DNA from: Aurantiochytrium sp. KH105 | Taxonomy: Eukaryota; Sar; Bigyra; Thraustochytrida; Thraustochytriidae | NCBI GenBank assembly: GCA_003116975.1 | Contig: BGKB01000088.1 | Location: 186,001-250,000 of the forward strand | Length of the DNA: 64,000 nucleotides | Reading direction: 5' to 3' | Shown: positions 33,101-39,450 of the stretch, in pieces | How the letters are laid out: each line of letters starts with the position of its first letter | How positions within the stretch are numbered: the stretch's first letter is position 1 | The notes under the pieces: model-generated | What the model saw: only the letters and a program-made list of their open reading frames with translations | The model's database searches: none | Told to the model about the DNA's origin: nothing | Program-made: the position numbers and the translations under genes

Positions 33101-36100
33101 GCGGCGCGAAAGGCGATCCTTTACGGAACTTACTTGCCATGCAAGCCGATCAAAGGATGGGAGGCCATCGATGCTAAAAGCTTGGCAGGTGTTGAGAGCG
33201 GCTTCCCAGACCCAAACGACGCCGTGCACACGCGAAAAATAATAGCCGTCGCGACGTGTGGCGATTTTAAAGGCTTGACGTTGGAGCGCTCGAGATTTTG
33301 CCATGTTGGGCCCTGGCCAGCCTTTGCGAAGCCAGAAATGACTGGCTGGATCCCCGGCCGGTTCCTTTTCTCCCGAGCTGGGGAGGAGGGCCAAGGGGAA
33401 GATTCCACAGCGCGTCTGTCTCGCCGGGTCAGATGTTGCTGAAGCGTCTGTTGAGGCATTGGCGCCTGCGTCGACTGCAACAAGGTCGTCGCCATTTGTG
33501 AAGATACGCCAGGACGCGAGATGGTCGACGTTGGGGAAGTCGACTGTCTCGGCAGGCACATTCACTCGCCACAGTTTCTCAAGAGCCATACCCTTGGCAG
33601 GATCAAAGGCACGAATAATGACGGATGTTTTCTGCTGACTCGAACGAGGCGTATTGCATTTGAGAGGCAAGAGCGGCGCTGCGCGCTCCACACAATAGAT
33701 GAGTCTCCCGTCACTCGTGAGAGGCGGGAGCCCCCCGGCGCGTTGCGGCCACGTGACCGATGACGAAACAGATCCCCCGGGCGTGACACGGTCTGATGAG
33801 CGGAAGCGAGTGTCTTCCTTGGCATCATTCTTCTGCTCAGCCGTTTGGCGTGAAGCGTTTTTCTTTTTGGTGTTTGGTGAGTTGGCGCACTGGCGACTCT
33901 CGGCTGCCGCCGCCGAGGTCTCGCCGTCAAATCGAGGCACTTGATTGTGCTGTGCATCGTCGACTTCCTCGTATATTGACGTGTTGCAGTCTCCTTCTTC
34001 TCCTTCGTCGTCGTCGTTGTCGTCCTCATCATCATCTTCGTCGTCTTCGTCATCGCCCAAGCGAACGTCAAGCAGACTAGCGCCTGCGCTCCAAGCAACG
34101 GGCTGCCAGTTCGTCTCGGTAGGCGGACGAAAGCGCAGACGCCCGCGCCCAAGCGGGGCCTCTTCTTCATTTTCCTTTAAAGACCCAAAACAGACATCAA
34201 CGCAGGGTCCACTTGGATCTGAACCTTTGACAATAGGAGCATCTGTTTCATAGACTCCGCGCTCAAGGACAATGAGCGGTCGCGCGAATAGAATTGGGCC
34301 GTCAATGACGAAAGCGGTACCAAAGGGAAAGAGCCAGGACCCGTTTTTGGAAAACATGATGCGCACCTTGCCTTCTGCAGCGGAGTCTGTGCTGTCAAGC
34401 ACGCAGCCTATGACATCTCCCTCCTTGCACGTTTGTCCCCAGCTGCGCGAGGCTCCGTGTTCGTCCGTGACTGTTGCTCTGCTGACCTGCATTGTCCACG
34501 CTGCGCCGAGAGTGTCGTCGGCTTGATCGTTAAAGTAGGCAGGAGTTGCCCAGCCGATGGAGATGCTTCCAGCACGTTGAATGGTGGCCTCAAAATACCA
34601 ACATCCGCGTCCCGCGACCCACGAAGAGCCGCAACCGACCCAAGACGCTGCTGCGCTCAAAGGGCTATCTTGCTTCGACACTTCGAGACGGACCATGTCT
34701 GCGGCATTCTCAGATGTGACAGCGCGCGTTCGGAGGTGCTCGGCACCTCGCACGCCCACCACCTGTTCGTGAATCACTTCCTTGACGTCGGTGAGTCTGA
34801 AGCGGAGCGCGCTGGGCGAAGGCGTGGCCCAAGGCGTCAATGTCGTGGCATCGAGTTGTTGCGCTTCCACCCACGCGCTGCCTCGGCGACGAAGGAGCAC
34901 GAGAAGCCTGTTGTCTGCAAGCTCCGTGACCATGCCTAGCTGGGCACCTTTCACCTGTATGTCCTGGGCCATCCCGGACCAGTCAAGAGGCTGGTGCGCG
35001 TATACGTGCCCTGCCACGGCTGCAGATGATCCGAGCCCGGCGCATCCAGCTCCCACGCGAGCAATGCCGCCAACTGAGTCGCCGCAAATGTACAGGAAAC
35101 GTCCATCGTGAGAGACAGAAATGCTGTCTGCAAAAGAGCCTTTCGTGGGAGCGGCCCTGCGACGCTGCGGCGCAGTATATGCGGCAGCATTTTGCGCATG
35201 CTTTGCAGGAAAGGGATCCGCCGATCCGCCAACGCCCGAGTCTCCTGCCGCCGTGTGAGGAATGTTAATATCGCCCGAATCGGAGACGCGAACGAGACTA
35301 TGCGGAGCAAACCAAATGCCAACGTCACCGCGCGGACCGCAAACCCGAAACGGTTTGCTCGAACCATCATCAAAGCAGATGCGACCCACTTCACCTCTGC
35401 GTAGCGCTTCGCACGATTCTGCGCTCGAAGAAAGGCGGACGAGGTCACCGACAGCTAAATGGTCGGCAAAGAAGTCAGGCCCAGCACAAGTTTTGGACTC
35501 TGGACGGATGTCATTATCAAAAGCATCTTCCGGACCACCACCATCGTCGCTTGCGCTGCCGTCGTAGCCCCGAGCCGACCTCTGGGTATCTGCAGCAACG
35601 TGTTTGTTTGTGCTTCTCTGCTCTACGTCTGCAGACGTGCCCGACGAAAAGGTTTTCCAGCGAATATGGGCAGAAAAGCGTGGCGAGCTGGTATCGTCGC
35701 CGAGCCAGGCCGGAGCCTTTGGCTGACGATGGTCGGCCATGTCCAGCGGGCAATACAGGACCGCTGCGCACAGCCGACGCAGCATGTCATTGAGGACATC
35801 ATCGAATGACTCGAGGGCGTCATCGGAGCGAAACATGATGCGTCGCAGCGTCGCGACCACACTGTCGAGAGCGCCGCGCTGAAGCGAGAGAGCGAGGAGA
35901 AAGAGATCGACAGCATCACGGCTGGATGAAGCGCTCTGCGCGTCGTCGAGGTCGACGCGCTCTCCCAATCTACAGAGAGTTTCGCCAAGGGCTTCAAAGG
36001 TCTCGTGTTCCCAAGGAGCCATCTCAGAGAGAATACCAAGAGGCATCTTGGCGAAGAGTCCCATGAGGTGCGAGCAAGTCGTGGCGATGAGACTCTGCGC

Positions 36101-37057
36101 GGCTTCGGGTGTGGCCGTCGAGAATGCGTGTTCGAGTGTGCTCATTTGCATCTCCATGATGGCCATAAAGGTGAAAGCGCTCGAGGGCATTGCCTTTTCA
36201 CGACTTAGAGTGACCTCGCTTGATGTCATGTGCGAGCCGGGCGAAACACTTGGCTGCAGGCTCGCAATGAGCTCGTCGAGGCGGTCCTCACTTTCAGTTA
36301 GGTCTACCAGGTTCTCCGCAAAAGCAGCGTCACTTTCGCACTCTGCGGAATATTCGCTACGCACGAGATACATGGCAATTTCGCGCTTCGACCGTCCGTG
36401 CAAAGATGCTTCATCCGAGGCCGGATTTAAAGAGGACGGGGAAGCGAATGTGGGCGAGGAGGAGGCGTAAGCCGTTTTCAGAACTGTAAGCGAGGCCTGC
36501 ATTGCATTTGTAAGGATTAGTCTCGCCACATTGGCCGGGCTCGGTCGAGCGTGGTCGGAGAGTCTGAGCTCGGGAATTTCGTTCACGATGGTGTTGTGCG
36601 AGTTCAAGCCCGCCTCGTCGGCTAAGAGGACATCAGAGAGCGCAGCCTTGCGAGCCACATCGAGCGCATTGGTCTGGGAAGATTGTATCGAAGCTTCTTC
36701 CGTTGTCCTCGAGGGGACATTGACGCCCTTGCGCGCACGGTCGTTCGGGTTGTTTTCCTTGTTCCCCGTTGTGTCTTCGGTCGCGGAGACATAGGTTTGT
36801 CGTTCTCCATAACCCTGTGTTTGTAAATTTACTTCGTTGGCGTGAGTTTTGCACGTGTGGCCTGCCCAGTCCTCCGGGTCCATTATGCCGAGCACTGCGT
36901 CGTCAAGATAGGGCGGAAGCGAGCCCTCTACAAGGCTTCGCATGAATTCTAGAGCGACTTCATTGCTCGTCGTCGAGTTACTGCGAGCATTTTCGTGCAG
37001 GGCGTCTTCTTTGCGTAGGGGAACCGCAGCGTTCTTGGCGGCCTTTAGGGGCTCCAT
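15182..37057 (-). CDS. Giant HECT-type E3 ubiquitin ligase (HECTD4/HERC1-like), 7291 residues
   Basis: One uninterrupted frame of 21.9 kb. Domains by eye (approximate residues): SPRY 795-935; a long helical scaffold; DOC/APC10-like 3595-3730; second SPRY 3950-4085; poly-Gly/Ser 4346-4390; two Tudor-like repeats 4505-4620 (each with WY-x-G-x-I and YDDGD); a Cys-rich, probably zinc-binding segment 5790-5880 with three CxxC pairs (CPDC, CDKC, CEDC); MIB/HERC2-like 6082-6152; third SPRY-like 6200-6380; HECT about 6720-7100. The catalytic cysteine in PYAHTCYFTIDLP is C7067 (codon 15857-15859). HECT ligases take ubiquitin from E2 onto this Cys and then pass it to substrate. SPRY, DOC and Tudor-like domains suggest several protein-binding sites. 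A 224-residue tail, acidic then poly-Pro, follows the Cys, where most HECT proteins end within about 40 residues. HECT identity is certain. The HECTD4/HERC1 grouping rests on size and domain mix, and no RCC1 repeats were seen. Confidence 0.9.
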   Translation of the reverse strand: MEPLKAAKNAAVPLRKEDALHENARSNSTTSNEVALEFMRSLVEGSLPPYLDDAVLGIMDPEDWAGHTCKTHANEVNLQTQGYGERQTYVSATEDTTGNKENNPNDRARKGVNVPSRTTEEASIQSSQTNALDVARKAALSDVLLADEAGLNSHNTIVNEIPELRLSDHARPSPANVARLILTNAMQASLTVLKTAYASSSPTFASPSSLNPASDEASLHGRSKREIAMYLVRSEYSAECESDAAFAENLVDLTESEDRLDELIASLQPSVSPGSHMTSSEVTLSREKAMPSSAFTFMAIMEMQMSTLEHAFSTATPEAAQSLIATTCSHLMGLFAKMPLGILSEMAPWEHETFEALGETLCRLGERVDLDDAQSASSSRDAVDLFLLALSLQRGALDSVVATLRRIMFRSDDALESFDDVLNDMLRRLCAAVLYCPLDMADHRQPKAPAWLGDDTSSPRFSAHIRWKTFSSGTSADVEQRSTNKHVAADTQRSARGYDGSASDDGGGPEDAFDNDIRPESKTCAGPDFFADHLAVGDLVRLSSSAESCEALRRGEVGRICFDDGSSKPFRVCGPRGDVGIWFAPHSLVRVSDSGDINIPHTAAGDSGVGGSADPFPAKHAQNAAAYTAPQRRRAAPTKGSFADSISVSHDGRFLYICGDSVGGIARVGAGCAGLGSSAAVAGHVYAHQPLDWSGMAQDIQVKGAQLGMVTELADNRLLVLLRRRGSAWVEAQQLDATTLTPWATPSPSALRFRLTDVKEVIHEQVVGVRGAEHLRTRAVTSENAADMVRLEVSKQDSPLSAAASWVGCGSSWVAGRGCWYFEATIQRAGSISIGWATPAYFNDQADDTLGAAWTMQVSRATVTDEHGASRSWGQTCKEGDVIGCVLDSTDSAAEGKVRIMFSKNGSWLFPFGTAFVIDGPILFARPLIVLERGVYETDAPIVKGSDPSGPCVDVCFGSLKENEEEAPLGRGRLRFRPPTETNWQPVAWSAGASLLDVRLGDDEDDEDDDEDDNDDDEGEEGDCNTSIYEEVDDAQHNQVPRFDGETSAAAAESRQCANSPNTKKKNASRQTAEQKNDAKEDTRFRSSDRVTPGGSVSSSVTWPQRAGGLPPLTSDGRLIYCVERAAPLLPLKCNTPRSSQQKTSVIIRAFDPAKGMALEKLWRVNVPAETVDFPNVDHLASWRIFTNGDDLVAVDAGANASTDASATSDPARQTRCGIFPLALLPSSGEKEPAGDPASHFWLRKGWPGPNMAKSRALQRQAFKIATRRDGYYFSRVHGVVWVWEAALNTCQAFSIDGLPSFDRLAWQVSSVKDRLSRREMCVQALSGIARLGAPFAVRAQNKSILEAVMDDCKQANRDRDLVSAEDCLGKELIPSATEAFSIALEGKAFPQLIEMLQTFMMDFNTDDDKGAVSRAGVRACLRIVSTTSWAARGHAGKAVDTEMCEALLKVILALVQADPSFKGMSEVQELAADTLAHTLKLVLPGNTAQASFVQHELANINVAALRGKPALSRALCIVVQSLTANLMLLPFEKQLGEAASVLPRILTVVEKVSFDRLDALRAVTARSGPWPKALENDPLGHLCDAGCGLLVSILSSGLCDASTAVMPSSLVQIVDIFSVVLEKCSAILSASCEAAAHLHAAKSTNFGADVTTRFALLDKLVQHSLVGRVFPVVCGWLEFLCRSNFTRTATASALLSADHLLGSLTAFVGLVVQFSSVLASEGATTLSTMHTSSSAAAAVVNKKRNLRAEMQRRGSTIVTAAAIAAQQTSMASQKPWTYAWSKTYTKTLEYESEGAGAGDSFERRWEINVPGADSLYIYFDERTNMYEGVHCIRFLRIPDGGEAKDAFQGTGLEECPASMRFGEERYSGPCSFSDPASYPGVYGHPPLHIPASRCVVTFTEGSEMHWAYKFRVVARISEVRTVVVRPWIDHLAGMARDLVSAIINTMVGSNALLSAVEMHNLRWVQNPILSGGLADATTALNNTATTANAASLAAVGVSSVHSSPSARKSDLPPMAPRKSTADTNKSLPSKQIESKQASAPSEASSVTREDDTNPGTELWKRRGANGRSNAQGPTLSGSAGTTTKPSLRPRGRTQSNSRLRLYSMSDDDRTRATSMLLEMIAPEFPPPNLGGALFQCLRSQRVPLDQGFFTHRAAAALGAALIRVNGLEREALRLAKGKLSAPPQGTSDLPSARLLKVWSAAQYIRRWADQLVVNGQVQHHLEASLPEGSPLRARLLEKIARAGEQEDPEEPLYESICEVVAERARFLIVDVAPPTSRVFSQRSAKRDAARARWHRLRRHYCPKTQRMLQDQKRWDVLLGALRALSSLRSLVDQHRSAAQKMAIPLARTRSSTLTRPGSQDSDLGRDRVGSRDRTFSRDRSLSRDTLDAPPAPDGDGFGRIPPLRLNRAGSNHFAGAESPMNTPPHLLSARSASSSTSTTSAKSGHFNFHAPARRRERLSGGIRRGSIIEADGDVDILAQEHDQSLSESVNMFLQAAVPIDGETLRVVLASRNERALMRTAGFDFINNLTALARTELRHREGRRLFDTVLSSTARALRGRGISHHLDLDSGRRILAAARSDRKEDVAVIATEAALLMASPNLSLREAKPTATSAASAAADESATEGKNAAHAQDGNVRFGTSPQDMQALPSDMALVATTPGGPSESHFMTDLPGCSLGLREGVARSFLAFLRSVGALLHLGLRQQTSVAQALRGERKVENDVELTPWHRRNLQALLTQILGQIQQYLHVISLDYVEADFDLVAESDVVAGLRAVLFHDFKSNYDAELVRSIAGKCFELLLRRCVCETGQEAEESTRFTSGSSLQQSLLDVLVALLESSMANTSLGVGCSRVETGLPNNKRELQDEIEVDEKASGEHSCAENPANLAYVLGTEEFSFIADHVSLEARESSIHFQVCVSKPRAGDFQPGRIFSLGNPQVEVDAIGVSTSHYIAGPPSAGSSGDDMARFSHLEVGMDAEQRLTVSIGDLSGVNLCLVSDFALPDDVECEVGIIIRDHNSLELHLVSTDAKGAIARDQGNEQECIYTVEVFDDVLSEVGKLPADLRHEKLLVPDLSTGDYVRVLRGPFAGHVGFVLGAKYQVACVCINLRRLHQDADADADADEDPDLQLSFFPMAVAISALLQVPYESRSLHRGLSASAQHVILASGVDKSNSETEKLAARILPGLGLNDEEIQQGMALLRKGSGSKASVRIHTRHALAMQAPLYIGGCPDWGMGSRRHVARGVVVSNLAFANAAVEIPSSSRKIEPTSTTKIRMADAHLPSAAEGGLVLSFPLSLLVDWEDVDQVADADHDDADADAAEDSVTGQGRNFADLIAALQFIDGRKEPLLDITLNEQVTVRALEVLSLAYAACASPVGRARLTAPYAVTLLLRACITDTSTLSLQIASGRVLAALLVEVPPMAASKYALPLAKEFGNWRLGREGPEGNVLVSLIMRKIGEALHVAGGRSGLQRTGFEARAMAMQLVELIHSLCSVDAWAQTVATWITGALDRYADHPSCAHSAELVEAMGALAVLGGVFESPRTGGRAVAASSNGLMSRNEVVVLGKVPQSNANASGAQTRRKPKPRRRTQRPLDITARMKIQVSTGHPTGSVGHAQYLLDASPNYWESDGYTPHWVQMVCPSGFMLHTISIFTNDAFENYSPEKIEIRLGPTPESLRTVRVLKLQLATRWVDLVHESDVRKSDRVFRLEITSNHAGGCDSRIQQLRVLARHHVTESSPTLDTLDQQFHVRPIYGSDSLNSSEEAATAAEAKTASSQDDHGSVSQSGDGTASASGGMRVPTGAFLSSSPNDDATLIHAEKLGNLEPIPLCPPKTLLSALHGDLVHALKRILASAPLNLVHADVRARAAKTVSILLDNQALVEHLGDALMEQLLQEARERTHVQEMSREPVRWALSGVIAQRLRLFPEESENVQGSASITFAAAGKQHRAVAVGMSPMVTGKHSWEVVLDEDVKDDETAMFGITTLAHLGSEFGQRDTGSAVENLLKPSTDFWLLQAYNGHRIHEGASVQWEGAQETRVHPGDVIKFFLDMDMGTLSVAVNDKPLTRVFYGIDKRATWGVYPCVAAYGNRADVKMTMQHMCTTASGPAKRGAAVPQRHIFRHGTDANLEVRAARIAELLFEGVSKVQSFSAASPASGIRSPGSSWAERMTESVGEAEEILDISSFDAERMLSMDGAEGFGDGDDIGESTERERASSTRDALASSAGLQSSGLSASQQMIQKINVLYEVMDSSAAEDASQPSPLSQDSARRDSEVQMLAMAILSDPRYISSGGWLGAIGREVFETLYDRYCRRALEKMVVDWTLCTNRSIPQYLLQGPALQRTINLAFRSSVGSAGSGFGSGSGGGTGNASGSGGGGSGGGGGSGGGSGGGESYEGRAVDAIASWASGSDEARVKESLLESCITVFVAVGHQLSLGAQVHRERMRQEKAAREAEDRDAATALAQVREAREARRAAAGGSAQGGDGPRSRRDSTTSSSSGGRSVQSSTQSTNTVLQVGDVVKARFRGGANWYTGVIAAIQPDGTYKIHYDDGDKESQVPRNRIMPLSTTDDTNGSRRASGTAFALGERVEGRFRRGARWYQGRIARVYDSGHFDILYDDGDFDRRLEGSYVRHLAGSSSTGAATPAEGADSSHAGPNQEESQVPDASTTPVADDMLDEQPGQYILIADRYRGDIPQSGKADSAQVSIINSPATADGYIRTIKLRLAEPPAGGKGSWEVLVFERAGDTSTFFVVAGTASQPTCGTIHFDPNTQEIQTVPVDGKVFISQGQYLGVINRHGRLNVAYTPGKKKIEESWALKPVEVFYLMPKSVPDPFESGPHRTRLWHGRAGWCATMQVVDAPEREGRSRYLRQSAEDVFAMKTESGMRVQEALRQACWLLTVLLRENIVPAMQVLRSPSFLRALRRVCDYGIFCIDGDSGKLDEITSPIYEAWLPVVDVVSLLCSCAAETTGGGFANQSLPRTKAEALVLLQAVLETKVNEMNEARQRRLRDLVKAKALLTSSNAADATAGTTTSASMAPSSGAGTEAAGGVTPSRDNAETMSSAQPSTAQARNSGSTEAAVTRGPARGAESAWQFGVESSRAWPSDASADPTAAGGASTPATSRASSSLLVGSANYRASASRRRRMAGAELGGATGSATGMPGSIPFIGQSPDPTLGFGLTPPRPGGRGGEGPESLLTPGAASPTEAVASVSNNEDDGGVVSGPRGADGLLRLEHDEKGTVAGIRFQRLLKCLVSVDDLSRKDGLDGESLLIDSPRRALKEDASWEDFTVQIKAQRASIPPVLSFELFNGRLCVSSIRAQPTTSEAGEEVDGAEKENIKVLIKDVAVGDELIAVEDHFLASLDPNTRCELTAIGMSGPLGVPVDADGNVQGGDPFGDASLQGQLGDSTVPDFSKPYTYNGVRFPPLDADPLSISPTKGFGAGRSLGTGLNARGSPGSPGGRVSESILAMNEICLTFRRRRGDFTLSQKRLLGKGISYHGVRESIESIVGQSAESSAIVSGSGSLDNAEWLDSLVTATELLKAFACQMLPPERFLKDQFVRWCQHVKGDRLESTHPVFRDAANFVHSPRLPFGLSKANQHSGVIPSQSKRLLSRQRTHSRVSEDDLASMDGADSRASSQRLESSMGKPPTMAASSSSLSKLAAATAAVSGAELTGAEGSGQTSRLTIPGATALMLRWDPRSCLDASNTKAAIVVHVDGREFRGANGMPPNLSVISGSTVAISVETQGKSLMSQGTHRHSASTTSLSSVDSAGSTVRKDVAVAALRNRAGAYVWLGTRKHFRAKFYCGRSWSEIVGWTSSHGMCGPDGGSQCPDCAIFFARNMAGLPMLAGPAREAQGRRVRLKDILYCDKCSKPPVPCEDCRRFLAVMSRTNRLTSIPWRERTSFASDEAYVEFLRGVIVPGMPLRIALNTSGLPPSVRPGSVVEVQVVRASGRAIVRSQGRSQASFKQDLDIPLQHLELVSVLEIGGQDLRTLGREDAGARVGAYQGGGGLRRSRNSLSRESSSLLAGLSSSLWPPDLAPSTGDADAVRASGQMLDDDDSDDEDIDGLFANGDNSSRGGTRAGQAPFLESSDFMSPNEYARYMSRNCRVHDKVRCSQRYESVSAGDVGEVIRIDDGDDLPCQVMWEQLGTQYWLPWECLSLNLHPPSRRRGAISGREGPSGLSRRELADRASRSHGSSHRSKVHFGAKGDEVSIGFAPQTPGAGVEVFNNNRSIARVSRSSKCGTQRLNYETDETTGCMNVCFRIDDISGKKLMIGVIAPEGFGGDRNELEAITPLSKPGAWALKRTGELFANGVRMRGETRGQKLEAGDIVTVSLDTPNSTVTFLQNGRVLGTICGLPSRVIPAVSLSTNYQRVSIQRVELGENVQLSPISNWGYKVRVTPAFDPSSIHGANADLDASTDGAEGVDAGAGDESGPLAKSAMDEQYQAYLARQRGWTRRQDEALVAYVNTAVADSNTDLAQLLEFSWDELYSIAPLDVREVSSMSTGGDADDLPSVAETASFEASLEAGESAYEDAPPIPMAPLLRRGARLSLTDTGAALSATSLRQQALSSTLAAPSVATSSRGKRKKQSKRGGPKTPPVSTELIALVRERASVLSDLRCCASATGAEPDTGSGEMVHVGDGLRLERSALHAILLDIAQRFDLVRSLNKAVHEALGLLDLSAWRDATSTAAYLSECCGILFEKFKGPLWLDAVSSTKAEDIHKFDVVLDFGKAMSKRHLADVHGRHTVFAQAFRAIHPMPAKTLRAHGKLYKCVMRGMASHDDGGPYRQSFSEYCKELQTLPGVGLLLPCSNRANEIRVNRDRWLPNPAAISPVQISMFEFLGKLMGIAIRNRELLDLRLPSLVWKPLVNQVPTVEDLRAVDILTVTNTDPRCPDPGAFLEQQPMYYTAIALDGREVELVPNGRLLQVTPENYADWAHRVLDYKVHEFDLQVEAIRRGLATIVPQRLLMLFRWEELELMVCGRPRIDIELLKRMTVYSDCAETDAHIQAFWTVLDEFSDEQRSDYLKFVWGRARLPLDRESWDQPHKVSSFHPPRSAYGRPEMSPDDMLPYAHTCYFTIDLPAYSSKEVMRRKLLYAVQCTEIDGDQTTTGRMSMRLGFEIDDDDDDDDAAEDSYGQDVYDDVEDAAAGHADDALPPSPPPPPPPPPPPETDFAQLGVHDLTPSPDDGQFRPLPLDTIAETLSGSARRRVTPLGGFDVDDGQGGQGLEDVHSGDALLLQRRQLRQSLARASAQHPARPFSLTQLISGAANVDDEDPFGEYIDPEGDIQRVDSSSNLRRL

Positions 37058-39450
37058 TGGATCGCTGCCGGTTCGAGGCTCGGGGTGCGACGAGGCTCGA
37101 CTCGTTGTGAGTTGAAGACGAGCGCACGGATGCGAGCTTCAGTCCCTCGGATTTTCCCGGCTGCGGAGGCCTAGGCTGGGGCTGTCTGCGCGAGCTCTCG
37201 AGAGATCCACGAGAGATGGCCTCCTACGCGCTCGCGCACGCGGGGTTCCCGGGGCTGCCCAGGCCTCTGTCGCTCTGGTTGTCGAGTTGTTGTTGTTGTT
37301 GTTGTTGTTTTTCTTCTTCTTCTTGGTGTTTTTGTTGAGAGCTTTGCACCAAGTGCGCCGGGCCAGGTCGGTTTTCTCGCGAACCAGCCGCAGACAGCGC
37401 TCGCCGAGGTCGCACCGCGCGACGCGGCGCAGGGACCCGCGGCGCGCGACCACCGCGTGCCTGCAGGCGTGACGCCCACGCGCCAGCCTCTCGCGAAAAG
37501 TCGAGCGGACGCGCGAAGGACGACCGCTAAAAAGGCGGTTTGCGAGTAGGCCTAGCGAAGATCATCAAAAAAAATTATCCCGTTGATGGCATAGTAGAGC
37601 GATAAAAGAGGTCTAACGCTCCGTTGGAGCCGCGCAGCCAAGCCGCCGTCGCGAAGCCTGGTCTCCGACGCTGATGTGATTACAGCCAGAAATGGCTTGC
37701 CATCGGGAGAGAAAACAAAGAGCTATGCAGAGAGATGATGTCATGACGCGGGAATGTAGTTTTGCAATGTATTTGCAAGCTTGGACGGTTGAGACTGAGA
37801 GGAGCACACTAAAAAGAAAAGAAAAGTGAATGTGGAGCTTTGATAGTCCATTTTTGTTTTTGGAGAGCTCCGAGCTCATAATGTGGACGCGAGGAGTGAA
37901 GGCGGGGATCTCGGCAAGTCGTTTTGCTTTCACACGCGCAAGCTACAAATTGCGCTTGTGCAAGCAACAGGTGAGCTAAAACAAAACGAAAGAAGTAAAC
38001 CACATGCTCGATTGGTAAGAAAGTTGTCTTTCATCGTCTACTACAAGACGATGCGAGAGACAGTCAAAGTCCCGAAGTTGCCACTTCGGAAAAAAAGTTC
38101 AAGTACGATCAAGGTCTTGCATATTTGCTTGTTCTTGTTCTTCCTTCCTTCGATCAAAAGGATTTTGACAGACAAGCGGGAGGGACCATTTCCTGGTTCT
38201 TATGAAGCTCTGCAAGAGTCTCAAGTCAACAAAAATCGATTGAAAGAAGTTTGCCGGATGTGAAGTTAGGACAAGAGAGAGGTTTCCTTCTCTAATTCTT
38301 ATGAAAAGCCTGCAAGAGTCTCATACACCAAGTTCAAGTCCAACACTGCCTCGGTACCTTAGGGGGTTAGCGACCCGCAGCTTCGCGGATCGTTCGCTCC
38401 CAAGACCATTCGGAAAGAAACGAAAAGCTCGCACGCATCCAACAGCAAACCAAGGGTCTTCTTCTGGAGAATAGGTCAGTCTGGCAGCTGGTTGGCGCAC
38501 TTGCAGCTGCCAGGCGACTTGACTTGCAAAGTGATTCCCGTCCGTCTTGCCGCTGAAGCACGGGCCAAGGCACGCACCCTCTCCACATTCGCTGGCCAGC
38601 TAGCAAGCCAGCCTGCTCCGTGCCAATGAACCCGTCAATCGCCGTGGAACCTACCACGCCGCGCCGTTCTCTATTCCGCCGCGATCACACGTACATCGTC
38701 AGCCTCGTCTGCACTGCATGCGATGCGTGTCGCACGCTGGACGCAGCCGGCGCTGGACGCTGCCGCTGACCTGCTGCAGCTGTCTCCGCATCCGGCGCCG
38801 AACCGCCCGCCGCCTGCATGAGTGTCAACCTCCCGCGTCTCCACGTCCGTCCCGGCCCTTCCTCCGCTGCTCTCCGCCCTCGCGCGCGCGCGCTCCGGCG
38901 TCCCCGCGCTGCCTCTCCGCGCCGCTCTGCCGCGCCCGCTCAAGCGGCTCTGCTCCTCGCCGCTCTCGCGCGCCGTATCCGCGTTCTGCCGCGCCGTCTC
39001 GGCCCCGGAGAAGTGGCACAAATGTGCGGCGCCGCGCCTCCGGGCTGCGACGCTTGTGGTGTTTGGAGGGAAGGAGGAAGAACTCTAGCCTCTCACTGAG
39101 CTTCGCGCGGCTGAAGCAAATGCAGACGGAGCCGAAGAAGACGAGGGAGAAGGAGCAGCGGGAGAGGCGGCCTCGGAAGCAGACCCGAAAGGACGAGCCG
39201 ACCGTCGACCCACCCATCCCACCAGCCGGCCTTCGCGCTCGCGATCTTCTGCTCGCTCGCTCGCTCGCTCGCTCTCGCACTGGCACTCGCGCGCGTTAGA
39301 TCGTTCGACCGCAAAAGTCATATCCATTTGCGGCGGCGCGGGACGCGGAGAGACTGCGCTTGCGCTCGAGCTCGGGCGTAATTCCTCGCGTGCCTGTCTG
39401 CCTGCCTGCCTGCCTGCCTGCCTGCGTGCCTGCCTGCCTGCGCTCGAACG
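37058..39450. promoter_or_regulatory. Divergent 2.4 kb region between the HECT and SYLF-WW genes
   Basis: This should hold the promoters of both divergent genes. GC-rich flanks surround a more AT-rich core (about 37540-38340). Visible structure: (TTG)n followed by (TTC)n at 37285-37325, i.e. (CAA)n in the HECT leader; an imperfect direct repeat around CTGCAAGAGTCTCA at 38197-38223 and 38296-38322; (GCTC)n at 39251-39275; and (TGCC)n just before the SYLF start. No tRNA, promoter motif or credible additional gene was found. Confidence 0.45.
39390..39441. repeat. (TGCC)n tetramer run in the SYLF-WW leader
   Basis: About twelve near-perfect TGCC units end 9 bp before the ATG at 39451. A separate (GCTC)n run lies at 39251-39275. 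Together they are the clearest example of short repeats directly abutting a start codon in this window. Confidence 0.92.

Noticed and set aside
37060-37085. T-loop-like GGTTCGAGGC, possible tRNA end
   Set aside because: No complementary T-stem, acceptor or anticodon arm can be formed around it.
37883-38263. 126-codon plus-strand open frame in the HECT/SYLF divergent region
   Set aside because: Has one hydrophobic stretch but no homology that I recognise, sits in a likely promoter region and includes one copy of a direct repeat.
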